NCBI RefSeq assembly: GCF_037892425.1
Contig: NZ_JBBKTT010000001.1
Coordinates: forward strand, 3,720,001 to 3,784,000
Source of the DNA: Lacibacter sp. H375
GTDB lineage: Bacteria > Bacteroidota > Bacteroidia > Chitinophagales > Chitinophagaceae
Direction: 5' to 3'
Length of the DNA stretch: 64,000 nt
In this document: piece after piece, positions 26,143 to 35,665 of the stretch
Layout of the letters: every line of letters starts with the position of its first letter
Position numbering within the stretch: the first letter of the stretch is position 1
Notes under the pieces: model-generated
Told to the model about the DNA's origin: nothing
What the model saw: only the letters and a program-made list of their open reading frames with translations
Database searches by the model: none
Program-made: the position numbers and the translations under genes

Positions 26143-27116
26143 CAACCTTTCATACTATGTTGCGCCCTTTCAAGTCGATCATTCACTGCTCTTCCTAAAC
26201 CTTCATCAGGTAATAATTCCGCAAGAATAACATCCGCATTCATACTGTCAACTTCACGCAATATTCGAAATAGATTCTTGGCAGCTTCATCTGCACTTCC
26301 ACTTTTTGATAAAATCAGCTGTTGTTCTTTTGCAATACCGGAATGATATTCTTTGAATTTGATAAGAATGATTTTCTTGTCTACAAATGTTGGCAACAGT
26401 TCATCGATCTTCCCTAAGTACAAAGGAGTATGTGTTGCGTAATGACTTTTCAATTGCCCGGGTGTATGGGGATTATCAGTAACCTTTTTATGATGGCTGA
26501 TTTTTTTTTCAATCACAGATTCGATCTTTTCAACAGCAATACCACCTAAGCGATACAATTCAATTTCGCCTTCTTCGTTCCAGCCCACAATAGTTGATTC
26601 AACGCCAATGCCACATTCACCACCATCAAGTATGTAAGAGATCTTATCATGTAAACCTTCATATACATGTTGTGCTGAAGTTGGGCTAACATAACCCGAT
26701 GGGTTGGCACTTGGCGCAGCAACAGGAAAATCAAGTTGAGAAAGCAATTGTAATGTCAATGTATGATTTGGAACACGTATAGCCACACGTTTACTTCCAG
26801 CAGTTACAAGATCAGGTACGTTTTGTTTTTTGTTAAACAACATTGTTAACGGGCCGGGCCAGAATGCTTCAGCTAATTTTTGTGCTTCAGCAGGAATATC
26901 TTTGATGAATTGTTTTGCTTGTTCAAATGAAGCCACATGTATGATCAGTGGATTGAACTGTGGTCTGTTCTTCGCAGCATATATTTTCAAAACTGCATCT
27001 TCATTTAGTGCATTGGCAGCAAGTCCATACACAGTTTCGGTAGGTATGGCAACTAATTCGCCTTTCGTTAAATGTTTAGCTGCTGTCGTTACATCAATGC
27101 CAATTTCTGTCTTCAT
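26142..27116 (-). CDS. L-threonylcarbamoyladenylate synthase (Sua5/YrdC/YciO type)
   Basis: 324 residues: YrdC catalytic domain at 1-190 (IPTETVYGLAANAL, KIYAAKNRPQFNPLIIH, APSANPSGYVSPT, ILDGGECGIGVESTI) and a C-terminal Sua5 domain with a linker around HTPGQLKSHYATHTPLY. It makes threonylcarbamoyl-AMP from threonine, bicarbonate and ATP for t6A37 modification of tRNAs. Its ATG begins one base after the stop of the potassium-channel gene (TAA-G-ATG), so the two are translationally coupled. Confidence 0.95.
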   Translation of the reverse strand: MKTEIGIDVTTAAKHLTKGELVAIPTETVYGLAANALNEDAVLKIYAAKNRPQFNPLIIHVASFEQAKQFIKDIPAEAQKLAEAFWPGPLTMLFNKKQNVPDLVTAGSKRVAIRVPNHTLTLQLLSQLDFPVAAPSANPSGYVSPTSAQHVYEGLHDKISYILDGGECGIGVESTIVGWNEEGEIELYRLGGIAVEKIESVIEKKISHHKKVTDNPHTPGQLKSHYATHTPLYLGKIDELLPTFVDKKIILIKFKEYHSGIAKEQQLILSKSGSADEAAKNLFRILREVDSMNADVILAELLPDEGLGRAVNDRLERAQHSMKG

Positions 27117-27117
27117 C

Positions 27118-28092
27118 TTAAATGCTTACAGGTAATTTTTCTTCGTGATAACTATCCAGCTTATCCATATGAAGTATTGTTGTGCTCTTGTCTTCGCTGG
27201 GCTCGTACATCATATTAAACTTTGCACCGTAAATAAATTCATTCGGCACATACGATGTACGGCTGACAACAGTGTTTGCATACTCTTCGTCGTATCCTTT
27301 TACAAAAACAAGAATTTCAGTTTCTGCTTCTTCAATTTCATTTCTTGTTAGCTGATAAAGCGGGCTTTTTTCGTTTATCATATGTACAATCGTCCAATTG
27401 CTTGACAATGTATTGGCTTTCGCCAGTTCGAGTTCCAGACTGTAAAAAGTATTCTTCCGTTCTGTTTCATTTTCTGTGTATTTCATAACACAGGTCACTT
27501 TTACTTCAACATCAGTTAAAAAGTGTTGCTTAAAAGGTGCAAATCGAAACATCAACGCATAGCCATCTTTAAAAGGAGAAAACAAAGCAATGCTGCTGTA
27601 TTTGATGTATGCCTTTGGTTGAGAGAACCGGCCATAGAGCAAGCCTGTTGCCAATGCTAACATCAAAATACCTGTAAACGATTCAACAGCTGCAATGGTG
27701 TTTGAGGTTAAGGAATCTGGGAAAACATGACCATAACCAACTGTGGAGAGAGTTTGAGTACTAAAGAAAAATGCTTCCCAGAATTTGCCCATCACCGTTA
27801 TTTCTTCCATTCCGCCCAAATGTTGAACACCTACGATAAAATAAACACAGGCAAAGAAAAGATTCACCACTACATAGGCCGCAGCAACCAAGAAAATAAA
27901 TTTCCAGGAAGGTATCTTTAACATGTATTGAAACACGCTGAAACGTTGCAAATACGAGATGCCACGGAAACGTATGTTTGGCCGGCCATCTTTTTGGAAG
28001 AATCGACCGCCACTTTGTTTGCTGTTTACACTCAGCCCTGTTTCATTATTTTCTTTTGCCAGGCGATTGCGCCGGCCTCTGGTTGATGCCAT
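27118..28092 (-). CDS. Inward-rectifier-type potassium channel (KirBac-like)
   Basis: 324 residues. Two membrane helices (about 63-88 and 133-155) flank a pore loop with the potassium selectivity filter TVGYG at 117-121 in TQTLSTVGYGHVFPD. The C-terminal 170 residues are the Kir cytoplasmic beta-sandwich (YALMFRFAPFKQHFLTDVEVKV; NWTIVHMINEKSPLY). Bacterial Kir channels form tetramers gated by lipids or ions. It lies in one unit with the Sua5 gene; a functional link between the two is not known. Confidence 0.93.
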   Translation of the reverse strand: MASTRGRRNRLAKENNETGLSVNSKQSGGRFFQKDGRPNIRFRGISYLQRFSVFQYMLKIPSWKFIFLVAAAYVVVNLFFACVYFIVGVQHLGGMEEITVMGKFWEAFFFSTQTLSTVGYGHVFPDSLTSNTIAAVESFTGILMLALATGLLYGRFSQPKAYIKYSSIALFSPFKDGYALMFRFAPFKQHFLTDVEVKVTCVMKYTENETERKNTFYSLELELAKANTLSSNWTIVHMINEKSPLYQLTRNEIEEAETEILVFVKGYDEEYANTVVSRTSYVPNEFIYGAKFNMMYEPSEDKSTTILHMDKLDSYHEEKLPVSI

Positions 28093-28189
28093 GATTCAAA
28101 TATCTGTAAAACTACAGAAATGAAGGCTAGTAGAAATATTGCCCGATACTGACATGGCAAATATTGTTTTTTGTACAACCTATTCGCTC

Positions 28190-28197
28190 TATATTTG
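28190..28197 (+). promoter_or_regulatory. Bacteroidota -7 box for the flippase-glycosyltransferase unit
   Basis: TATATTTG is an exact TAnnTTTG match, 18 bases before the ATG at 28216. TTTG at 28170-28173 is a possible -33 element with a short 16-base spacer. The very short leader makes the call tentative. Confidence 0.4.
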
Positions 28198-28215
28198 AAA
28201 CTGACTATCCTTAGT

Positions 28216-29535
28216 ATGAAACTTGCTACTGCACTTTCCAAGAGTATTTTATGGCGGGGATTTTACTTTCTTTCGGTGATGTTGCTTAATATCCTGGTGG
28301 CAAGACATTTTCAATCGGATGGTAGCGGGCAGATTTACTACATTATTAACCTCCTTTCTTTTTCACTCATCATCATTAGTCTTTGTCTGGAGGCCCCAAT
28401 GGGTTATTATCTCTCGCAACAAAAACTTAATGAAACCCAACTTGCCGCTATTTCTGTTGCATGGACGATACTAATAATGTTTCCGGCTTGGTTCATTATC
28501 CATTCGCTGGAAGTGCCAAAGGAAGGAATATTGCAGTTGGCAGGTTTTCATTTTTCGGCAACTGCTTTTCTAACCGGTAATCTGCTCATTACTTTTTTTA
28601 TTTCATTGTTTTATGCAAAGATGGATTTTGTGTTGCCTAATCTTTTGCTGGTTGCAGTAAACCTTTTACTGATCGTTTTAGTACCGAATAACGATTGGGT
28701 AAAAGGTTTTATGAGCGATGAAAAGTATGTGCAAGTATATTTCCTTGGTTTCTTCATGCAAGGTTTTTTATTGATGATCGCTTTCCTGTTTCGCTATTTT
28801 ACACTAAGTGATTTGAAGCGTATTCCGGCAGAACTCATCAAGCCATTCATGTCTTTTGCTTTGATTGCTGTTGTTACAAATTCTATGACTTTTTTAATGT
28901 ACCGTATCGATTACTGGTTTGTTAATAAATATTGTGATGATGCTGATCTGGGAAATTATATACAGGCATGTAAACTTGCACAGCTTTTCTTTATCATTCC
29001 ATCTATACTTGCAGCGGTAGTTTTTCCTATGACAGCATCGGGCAGGAGAGAAGAGATGAATGAAAAAATGCAATTGCTTTCCCGTGGACTAATTCTGTTT
29101 TACTGTATTGCATGTTTGGGATTGGTTGCTGTTGGTTATTGGTTATTCCCATTCGTATTTGGTGAAACATTCAACAAAATGTACCTGCCTTTTTTATTGC
29201 TGGTGCCGGCAATTCTTTCATACTCAGTCATTCATTTACTGGCGGCCTATTATAGCGGCAAAAAAGTATTGAGTGTAAATTTCAAAGGGAACCTTCTTGC
29301 ACTCATCATCATTATTGGTGGCGATTTGCTTGCGATTCCCCGCTTTGGTATTACCGGTGCGGCTATCGTGAGCAGTATTGGTTATATCTGTTACATGAGC
29401 TTTATTTTATTGATGCATCGCAAGGAATACAAAAGTAGCTTTGCTGATTTTCTCTTTTTCAGGAAGAAAGATGGACAACTTTTTTATAAGCTGCTGATGG
29501 AAAAAATATCTTCACGTAAAACCGATGTATCATGA
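28216..29535 (+). CDS. Oligosaccharide flippase (Wzx/MATE-like)
   Basis: 439 residues from the ATG at 28216, with twelve to fourteen hydrophobic helices. WRGFYFLSVMLLNILVARHF at the start and the YFLSQ-like YYLSQQ region resemble polysaccharide transport proteins; NKYCDDADLGNYIQACKLAQLFFIIP is the typical loop after the first half. It probably flips lipid-linked glycan across the inner membrane. The last four bases overlap the next gene's start (ATGA), so it is coupled to a glycosyltransferase. Confidence 0.85.
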   Translation: MKLATALSKSILWRGFYFLSVMLLNILVARHFQSDGSGQIYYIINLLSFSLIIISLCLEAPMGYYLSQQKLNETQLAAISVAWTILIMFPAWFIIHSLEVPKEGILQLAGFHFSATAFLTGNLLITFFISLFYAKMDFVLPNLLLVAVNLLLIVLVPNNDWVKGFMSDEKYVQVYFLGFFMQGFLLMIAFLFRYFTLSDLKRIPAELIKPFMSFALIAVVTNSMTFLMYRIDYWFVNKYCDDADLGNYIQACKLAQLFFIIPSILAAVVFPMTASGRREEMNEKMQLLSRGLILFYCIACLGLVAVGYWLFPFVFGETFNKMYLPFLLLVPAILSYSVIHLLAAYYSGKKVLSVNFKGNLLALIIIIGGDLLAIPRFGITGAAIVSSIGYICYMSFILLMHRKEYKSSFADFLFFRKKDGQLFYKLLMEKISSRKTDVS

Positions 29536-30698
29536 AAATACTCTGGCTTTGCAGTTGGTATCCTCATAGCATTGATCCTTACGATGGAGATTTTATTGAA
29601 CGACAGGCAAAAGCATTGTCGGCACACACGCAGGTTGATCTAATTCATGTAGTGCAGAATTTCGATTTCCTAAAAAAGGAAACGAGTTTACGAACAGAAG
29701 AAAAACAGGAAGGTCAATTGCATTCATCTGTATATTTTTTGCCATTGACAAAAACAACGATCAATTTTTTTCAAAAACTTCTCTTCAATAAGGAATATCA
29801 ATCGTTATATAAAAAACTGATTGCTGATTATATCAGCAAAAACGGGAAGCCTGATCTTATTCATTTACATGTGCCAGTTAAGGCAGGTTCAGTAGTTGTA
29901 AAGATGAAAAAAGAGTACGACATTCCATTTGTTGTTACTGAACATAGCTCGGCTTACTTTGAACATATTCCTGAAAATTATTTCAATCGTAACCGCTACT
30001 TCAGGTTTATTACAAAACAATCATTTGAAGAAGCAGTTGCTGTAAGCTCAGTATCGGATTGGTTGTTGAAGCGATTAAATACTCTTTTTAACATCATGCA
30101 GACAAAGCTCATCCGCAACGTTGTTGATACGTCTGTTTTCTATCCTGTAGAAATCAAGAATGATCGACCAAGATTCATTCATGTGTCAATGATGCATGAA
30201 TTGAAAAACGTTAAAGGCATTTTACATGCATTAGCAGCGCTTAAAGAAAAGAATGTTCATTGGGAAATGTGGTTCGTAGGTCCGGTGTTGAAAGAAAATA
30301 CAGCATTGGCCCAACAACTCGGAATTTCTGATCAAATAACCTGGAAAGGAGCATTGTCATACAGGGCTGTTGCAGAATGTGTGCGTTCTGCAGATGCATT
30401 AGTACACTTCAGCAATTATGAAAACCTTCCTTGTGTAATCAATGAAGCATTGTGTTGCGGCCTGCCTGTTATTTCATCGAATGTTGGAGGAATAGCCGAG
30501 CTGGTAAATTCATCAAACGGTGTTTTGATTGCTCCGGGCGATGTAACGACTTTGACAAATACATTGGAAGATTTTCTTCAACAGAAAATCAACTACAATA
30601 AAACAGAAATAGCTGCAAACGCAGCTAATCAGTTTAATGAAAATATTATCGGCAAACAATTACTGGATTGGTACCAGGAACTACTTGCTAAAAAATAA
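29532..30698 (+). CDS. Glycosyltransferase family 4
   Basis: 388 residues, GT-B fold. N-terminal half: ILWLCSWYPHSIDPYDGDFIERQAKALS. C-terminal half: FIHVSMMHELKNVKGILHALAAL with WFVGPVLKENTALAQQLG, then the E-x7-E motif in ENLPCVINEALCCGLPVISSNVGGIAELV. Acts with the flippase upstream on a cell-surface glycan. Only two genes of the glycan pathway are in the window, so no product can be named. Confidence 0.93.
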   Translation: MKILWLCSWYPHSIDPYDGDFIERQAKALSAHTQVDLIHVVQNFDFLKKETSLRTEEKQEGQLHSSVYFLPLTKTTINFFQKLLFNKEYQSLYKKLIADYISKNGKPDLIHLHVPVKAGSVVVKMKKEYDIPFVVTEHSSAYFEHIPENYFNRNRYFRFITKQSFEEAVAVSSVSDWLLKRLNTLFNIMQTKLIRNVVDTSVFYPVEIKNDRPRFIHVSMMHELKNVKGILHALAALKEKNVHWEMWFVGPVLKENTALAQQLGISDQITWKGALSYRAVAECVRSADALVHFSNYENLPCVINEALCCGLPVISSNVGGIAELVNSSNGVLIAPGDVTTLTNTLEDFLQQKINYNKTEIAANAANQFNENIIGKQLLDWYQELLAKK

Positions 30699-30699
30699 A

Positions 30700-30957
30700 T
30701 CAGGATTTCAGTTTTGAAACAAGTTCAATGTATTCCTGCATAGCGGCTTCTTTACTCTTTCCTTTCAATGCATCCCATGCTTCGTATTTCGCTTTGGCAA
30801 CAAAATCAAATGGATTGGAAGGAGCTTCAATATTCACGTCGCCCTCACTTGCCTGTTTGTAAAGTGAGTAAAGTTGTAGAAGAGTATCATTGCTTGGCTT
30901 TTCACTCAGCTCTTTACTGTCAGCTACAGCCTGTTCAAATTGTTGATGTAGATCCAT
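30700..30957 (-). CDS. Acyl-CoA-binding protein
   Basis: 85 residues, the usual single-domain length. LYSLYKQASEGDVN and DFVAKAKYEAWDALKGKSKEAAMQEYI contain the conserved Y-S-L-Y-K-Q-A, K-x-E-A-W and G-x-S-x-E-A elements that hold the CoA moiety. It carries long-chain acyl-CoA in the cytoplasm. ACBP is best known from eukaryotes but also occurs in many Bacteroidota. It converges with the glycosyltransferase, with one base between the stops. Confidence 0.95.
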   Translation of the reverse strand: MDLHQQFEQAVADSKELSEKPSNDTLLQLYSLYKQASEGDVNIEAPSNPFDFVAKAKYEAWDALKGKSKEAAMQEYIELVSKLKS

Positions 30958-30992
30958 AAGTTGTAAGTTTTTACGAAAATAGGGGAATCCAC

Positions 30993-31502
30993 CTAAATAT
31001 TTTTTTCCAAAACCAGAAATTCTAAGGGCTGCAAGTGCTTTCCTGTAACGTCATCTTCCACAAATGGTTTACGCTCACCTGTTTCTGTATAGCCATGGCG
31101 TTTATACCAATCGATCAATTCTTTGCGAACGGATACTACCCACATATAAATGGTTGCAACGCTAACTTCTTTTGCGTGATCATCAGCCGCTTTTAACAGT
31201 TGTTTGCCAATACCACCACCTTGCAGCACAGGTGAAACAGCAAACATGCCGAGATAGAGACCACGCTCATGTTGTTGAAGATTTACAGTGCCGATGATCT
31301 CATTCTCTTCGTTTGTGTATTTGAGAATAATGCTGCCCGGTTGTTCCATCACATTTTTTACCGATGCAATGTCTGTACGTCGTTCACCTGCAATAAGATC
31401 AGCTTCTGTTGTCCAGCCTTTTTTAGAATTTTCACCACGGTAAGCACTGTTGAGCAATTCAACAATTTGTGGAATATCTTCTGTTGTGGCTATTGCAATC
31501 AT
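30993..31502 (-). CDS. GNAT family N-acetyltransferase
   Basis: 169 residues. The CoA-binding loop is visible in MFAVSPVLQGGGIGKQLLKAADDHA (Q-x-x-G-x-G), and IYMWVVSVRKELIDWYKRHGYTETGE is the usual last beta-alpha unit. Substrate unknown. It lies 26 bases downstream of the nucleoid-associated protein gene on the same strand. Confidence 0.9.
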   Translation of the reverse strand: MIAIATTEDIPQIVELLNSAYRGENSKKGWTTEADLIAGERRTDIASVKNVMEQPGSIILKYTNEENEIIGTVNLQQHERGLYLGMFAVSPVLQGGGIGKQLLKAADDHAKEVSVATIYMWVVSVRKELIDWYKRHGYTETGERKPFVEDDVTGKHLQPLEFLVLEKNI

Positions 31503-31528
31503 ATGAGTTGATTTTAAGACGATGCAAT

Positions 31529-32566
31529 TTACATTTCCTCGTCGAAGTAGATCTTGTAATATCGTTTACCCGTTACTTCATCATAACCCTGTTCAATTAA
31601 CTCACGGTTGCCATGAATATAAATATGAAAGTTACGATCCAGTTTAATTACACTCTTAAACACTCTTGCCTGTTTTTTTACCGCAGAAGGGGAGATGGCA
31701 AATGAATCGGCAATTTCCATATTGCGTTCGTGCAGATACGTTGAGCCAAATTGCTGAAATGATTCAATCAGTTCGGGTTCACGAAATACTGCTTCCTGGA
31801 AATTATTGATATTAAAATTCTCATTTTCTTTAAAATAGGCAACTGATTTGTTTAGCAATCCTGCCTGGTCTGCCTTTGTTGTTTCGAATGAAGCAGGCAT
31901 ATTGTTGACGATGAATTCTTTTGCAACTGATAGAAAGTTTTTGGTGAATGCAAAACTATCAGCACATTCTTTTACACCTAAAAAATCTTCTTTCCAATAA
32001 ATAGCTTCGTGGCCTTTGTTGGTGTGATCAATCAAAAACAGTCGATAGCCATCTTCTGATTCTGTATTGAGAATGACACAGGCTTTATCTGCTTTGTTTG
32101 GATCAAGTCCTTTTTTTGATTGGATATTCAGCTGATCACGCATCAGATCAACCAACAGGAAATCTTTCTTGTTTTCTGCTTTGATGAGTACAATGCCATC
32201 AACAGTTTTATTGTCGAAACTTAAGTTTCTGAAATAAGCAGTGAACAATTCACCGGGCTTAATACCGGGATGTGTACTTGCTGCTGCAAGATGTTTTGCC
32301 ATTGCTACCGATTGCTCATGCAAACTGTTTGGCTTTTGAAATACAGCTTTGCAATACCCATACATTTCGTTATACTTTAAATCTGTTTCGTGTACAAACT
32401 GGTATTGCTGTTCTTCTTTAAATGCAGTTAAAAAGAATTGACTGAGCAGATCACGAAGGGCAGTGTCGGTTAAAGAAAAACTTTCTTCCGTTAAAACAGT
32501 TTGTCCTTCCTGATCGATATAATGTACGGAAAGGGCTTCAAGACTTGAATCGGTAAATGTAAACAT
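31529..32566 (-). CDS. Nucleoid-associated protein (NdpA/YejK-like)
   Basis: 345 residues, no signal. Features of the 37-kDa nucleoid-associated family: KPGELFTAYFRNLSFDNKTVDGIVLIKAENKKDFL and LNTESEDGYRLFLIDHTNKGHEAIYWKEDFL. The family binds DNA or associates with nucleoids; the Bacteroidota form is longer at its C-terminus (DSFAISPSAVKKQARVFKS). Two GTATG-S-CATAC palindromes lie 67-131 bases upstream and may regulate it. Confidence 0.8.
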   Translation of the reverse strand: MFTFTDSSLEALSVHYIDQEGQTVLTEESFSLTDTALRDLLSQFFLTAFKEEQQYQFVHETDLKYNEMYGYCKAVFQKPNSLHEQSVAMAKHLAAASTHPGIKPGELFTAYFRNLSFDNKTVDGIVLIKAENKKDFLLVDLMRDQLNIQSKKGLDPNKADKACVILNTESEDGYRLFLIDHTNKGHEAIYWKEDFLGVKECADSFAFTKNFLSVAKEFIVNNMPASFETTKADQAGLLNKSVAYFKENENFNINNFQEAVFREPELIESFQQFGSTYLHERNMEIADSFAISPSAVKKQARVFKSVIKLDRNFHIYIHGNRELIEQGYDEVTGKRYYKIYFDEEM

Positions 32567-32632
32567 GAACTACAATTGGCTAATGTGCCGCAAGATAGAT
32601 GAATGTGCAGATAGGTTTGCATGCTTTTCAAA

Positions 32633-32711
32633 TAAGTATGCCATACCAATCAATCTGATCCATTCAGTTGGAAAATGCAATAGGTATGGCATACTTAAAT
32701 TAGGGTATGGC
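32633..32711. repeat. Inverted pair of palindromic sites (GTATGSCATAC) plus a third half copy
   Basis: TAAGTATGCCATACC at 32633-32647 is the exact reverse complement of 32683-32697, with 35 bases between. The core of each arm, GTATG-C/G-CATAC, is itself an 11-base palindrome, and GGTATGGC recurs at 32704-32711. It lies between the amidohydrolase stop and the nucleoid-associated protein start. It could be a pair of operators for a dimeric repressor or a long-loop hairpin. Confidence 0.6.
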
Positions 32712-32713
32712 GT

Positions 32714-34162
32714 CTAATCTCTATAATTCAAAGCCGGTTTACGATCGCCCAGTAATGCTTTGTATTGATAAGTGCCAACCTGTTGCTTGAATTCAACTTT
32801 TGCTTTTTCAATTAATTCAGGATGAAGGAACAAATCAATTGCTGTTAAGGCCATTGTTTTTGCAGATACCATCATGCCTTTTGTACCAATTTCAGTTCCA
32901 CCACATGCAACTGCCTGCCAGCTATGAGCCGCTGTGCCCGATACCCATGTTGCAGAACGTAAACCAACTGTTGGTACTGCATAGCTTACATCGCCCACAT
33001 CGGTACTGCCACCACCTGCATCCATGTCGATTTTCAAAGGCTTTACAATACCTGCATTTGCAACGGGAGGAGCGGGGAAACCAAAAGTTGCCTGGAGTTT
33101 ATTCCCGAAGTCAACTTCAGCAGCCGTGTATTGTACACCGCCGGTTTTCTCTAGATTTTTCTGCATCACTTCTGCCAATGTTCTGTTGAGTAACAGATCA
33201 TGTGTGCCGCCAATCATTTCAAATTCCATTTTTGTATCAGTACCGAGTGCAGCACCATTTGCTGTATTCACAACACGGTTGAAAATACTTTGCACATGAT
33301 CACGTTTTGGATGACGAACATAATAATACACTTCTGCAAAATCAGGGATCACGTTCGGTGCTTTACCGCCACTTGTAATTACATAATGAATACGTGTTTC
33401 CTGTGGAATATGTTCACGCATCATGTTCACCATATTGTTCATTGCTTCAACACCATCTAATGCTGAACGGCCACGTTCAGGGGAAGCAGCCGCATGAGCA
33501 GAAATGCCACGGAAACGAAACTTAGCACTCATGTTTGCTAATGCACTTGTCATTGTTACGCCGTTATCATTTCCGGGATGCCAGTGAATAGCAACATCAA
33601 CATCTTTAAACAAACCTGCTCTTACCAAATACACTTTACCACTACCACCTTCTTCTGCAGGACAACCAAATACTTTAATAGTGCCGGTGATTTTTTTTTC
33701 TTCAATCAATTTTTTAATGGCAATGCCCGATGCAACTGATGCCACGCCAAACAAATGATGACCACATGCATGACCTGCATCCTTACCGGCACTAATTTTT
33801 TCAGGCGCATTGGTTTGTGACAAACCTGGTAATGCATCAAACTCGGCAAGAATAGCAATCACCGGGCTGCCACTTCCGTAAGTAGCAACAAAAGCTGTTG
33901 GTATGTCGGCAACACCTGCTTCAACGTTGAAACCATTCTCTTTTAAGGTTTGTTGTAGGAGTGCACTGCTCTTTACTTCTTTATAACCAACTTCAGCAAA
34001 ATCCCATATTTGGAACGCCATCGTTTTATACTGATCATAATTCGATTGAATGGAAGTTGATGCCTGTGTTTTCAACTGATCATCTTTTGTTACAGTTAGT
34101 TTTTTTTGCGCTGTTGCAAATGTGAACAGTAACAGGGAAGTAATAATTAAAACGCTTCTCAT
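32714..34162 (-). CDS. Exported M20 family amidohydrolase (AbgB-like)
   Basis: 482 residues from the ATG at 34162, where the signal peptide MRSVLIITSLLLFTFATAQ begins. M20D features: AILAEFDALPGLSQ, the metal site GHACGHHLFG, the glutamates in PAEEGGSGK and the late metal histidine region with MDAGGGSTDVGDVS. The nearest characterised relative is AbgB, which splits p-aminobenzoyl-glutamate; other relatives act on N-acyl amino acids or on indole-acetyl conjugates. Export is typical for Bacteroidota members. Divergent from a lipoprotein gene. Confidence 0.88.
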   Translation of the reverse strand: MRSVLIITSLLLFTFATAQKKLTVTKDDQLKTQASTSIQSNYDQYKTMAFQIWDFAEVGYKEVKSSALLQQTLKENGFNVEAGVADIPTAFVATYGSGSPVIAILAEFDALPGLSQTNAPEKISAGKDAGHACGHHLFGVASVASGIAIKKLIEEKKITGTIKVFGCPAEEGGSGKVYLVRAGLFKDVDVAIHWHPGNDNGVTMTSALANMSAKFRFRGISAHAAASPERGRSALDGVEAMNNMVNMMREHIPQETRIHYVITSGGKAPNVIPDFAEVYYYVRHPKRDHVQSIFNRVVNTANGAALGTDTKMEFEMIGGTHDLLLNRTLAEVMQKNLEKTGGVQYTAAEVDFGNKLQATFGFPAPPVANAGIVKPLKIDMDAGGGSTDVGDVSYAVPTVGLRSATWVSGTAAHSWQAVACGGTEIGTKGMMVSAKTMALTAIDLFLHPELIEKAKVEFKQQVGTYQYKALLGDRKPALNYRD

Positions 34163-34332
34163 GCTGATTTGATTTTTTTTGGAAGGATGGAAGATAAGAA
34201 GCATTCACTGAATAAATTCACCGTTTACATATACAATCTTTTGTAATCTCACATGTTTATGCGATAGTAAAGGGAGAATATACAAACTACTTTTGCAACG
34301 TTTCTTCCATATGTGGAGTCACACAAATAGCC

Positions 34333-35079
34333 ATGACATACAAATTAACCTTATTCATTACGGCAATTACGATGCTGCTTTTTGTTGCCTGCAGAAAAAC
34401 ACCTGTTGTGCCGGTGCCTTCACCTGCCCCTGCCGATCTTGTTATTCAATTGAATAATGCTTATCTCACAGATGATAATACAGATTCAGCTTATATCTGG
34501 TGGAATGTAAATGGACAGCGTGTTCAAAAGAACATGAAGAAAGAGACCGGGAAATTTATTATTTCGCTTGATTCATTAACAAACGGAGCTGCAACAATGG
34601 AGATCAGGTTGTATACAAAGAAACTGATGAACAGTCACCGTTCGATGTATGTTAAAAAGATAAACAAACCTGCTAATAACAAAACGGGATTAGTTTATGC
34701 GGCTCCTGCTGCTGTTAAAGATGTAAACTGGGTACCCCGGGTATTTATGAAAGATGGAGGGAATGGTGTGATCGCTGTAATGGGTATTCGTCCCGAAGAT
34801 ACGTTTCTTGGTTTGTATAATGTTGGTGCTAAATGGATCGATCTCACCGTTGAGAAGATCTACTACAAAGGATTGAATGCAGTTGCCGCAAAATCATGGA
34901 CCTGTAATGGCGATCATTGCGTTATCGCCAATGGAATGTTTGAGAGCGAAAGTTTCTTTGCTTCAATACCACAGCAGCTTGTGGGAAAAGAATACAACCA
35001 CATTGAGCAGTTGTTTATGTTTGGCGATGGCAACTATCGTAATGGCTGGAGCGTGTTGAGTTTTACGTATGATTTCTAA
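34333..35079 (+). CDS. Lipoprotein of unknown function
   Basis: 248 residues. Lipobox LFVAC (Cys20) followed by a proline-rich tether (RKTPVVPVPSPAPA). The remaining body looks like two beta-sandwich halves (LVIQLNNAYLTDD, GAATMEIRLYTKKL; RVFMKDGGNGVIAVMGIRP, YNHIEQLFMFGDGNYRNGWSVLSF). I recognise no family. Single gene. Confidence 0.7.
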   Translation: MTYKLTLFITAITMLLFVACRKTPVVPVPSPAPADLVIQLNNAYLTDDNTDSAYIWWNVNGQRVQKNMKKETGKFIISLDSLTNGAATMEIRLYTKKLMNSHRSMYVKKINKPANNKTGLVYAAPAAVKDVNWVPRVFMKDGGNGVIAVMGIRPEDTFLGLYNVGAKWIDLTVEKIYYKGLNAVAAKSWTCNGDHCVIANGMFESESFFASIPQQLVGKEYNHIEQLFMFGDGNYRNGWSVLSFTYDF

Positions 35080-35084
35080 AGGTC

Positions 35085-35420
35085 TTAACTCATCAGGTCA
35101 ATCAGCCCTTTAAACACCAATACAAGCCCTATGATGGTGAGACCGTATAAAGCAAAATTAAAATTGCTGTTATTGCTGAACAGGAATACAGTGAAAAGAA
35201 ATCCCGTTGTTAACAGGAATACGCCAATGCCACAGTAAACAAAAGCTGCGTTTCGTTTCTTTTCAAGGCGGGGTTTTTTCCACTCATTGACATATTGCTG
35301 TGCCGCCTCACCGGGTAACCCGGTTTCCAGTAAACTTTGAAGAATTTCCTCGTTGCTGAGGCCTTGTTGTTTAAGTGTAGAGATTTGCAGCAATACATTT
35401 GGCATTTGGGCAGTATCCAT
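35085..35420 (-). CDS. Small membrane protein with SHOCT-like helix pair, unknown function
   Basis: 111 residues from the ATG at 35420; a TTG three codons upstream is a weaker start. The first 50 residues are soluble and contain LKQQGLSNEEILQSLLETGLP, similar in style to the short helical modules that precede membrane segments; two helices follow at about 61-80 and 86-106. Converges on the lipoprotein gene with five bases between. Confidence 0.6.
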   Translation of the reverse strand: MDTAQMPNVLLQISTLKQQGLSNEEILQSLLETGLPGEAAQQYVNEWKKPRLEKKRNAAFVYCGIGVFLLTTGFLFTVFLFSNNSNFNFALYGLTIIGLVLVFKGLIDLMS

Positions 35421-35631
35421 ATATGGCAAGTTTAGCAGGAAGATAAAAAAAATCCGCTATTCTGTTATTCAGTTGAACAGACTTTTTTCACCTGCTTCGT
35501 GATCTTTACGGCGCAAATTTGTCTTCTATCAATTGTGTTGGTCTAAAAGGGCTTAAACCTCAACCTTATCATTGCCTTTCTTCACTTTATCCCCAGCTCA
35601 AACACACTACTTTCCACTCGCTCTTTTCACC

Positions 35632-35639
35632 TATCTTTG
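35632..35639 (+). promoter_or_regulatory. Bacteroidota -7 box for lepA
   Basis: TATCTTTG is an exact TAnnTTTG match 26 bases before the lepA ATG at 35666. A Shine-Dalgarno-like AAGGAGA follows at 35654-35660. Confidence 0.5.
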
Positions 35640-35665
35640 CCGCCTTGAAAATGAAGGAGATTTGA

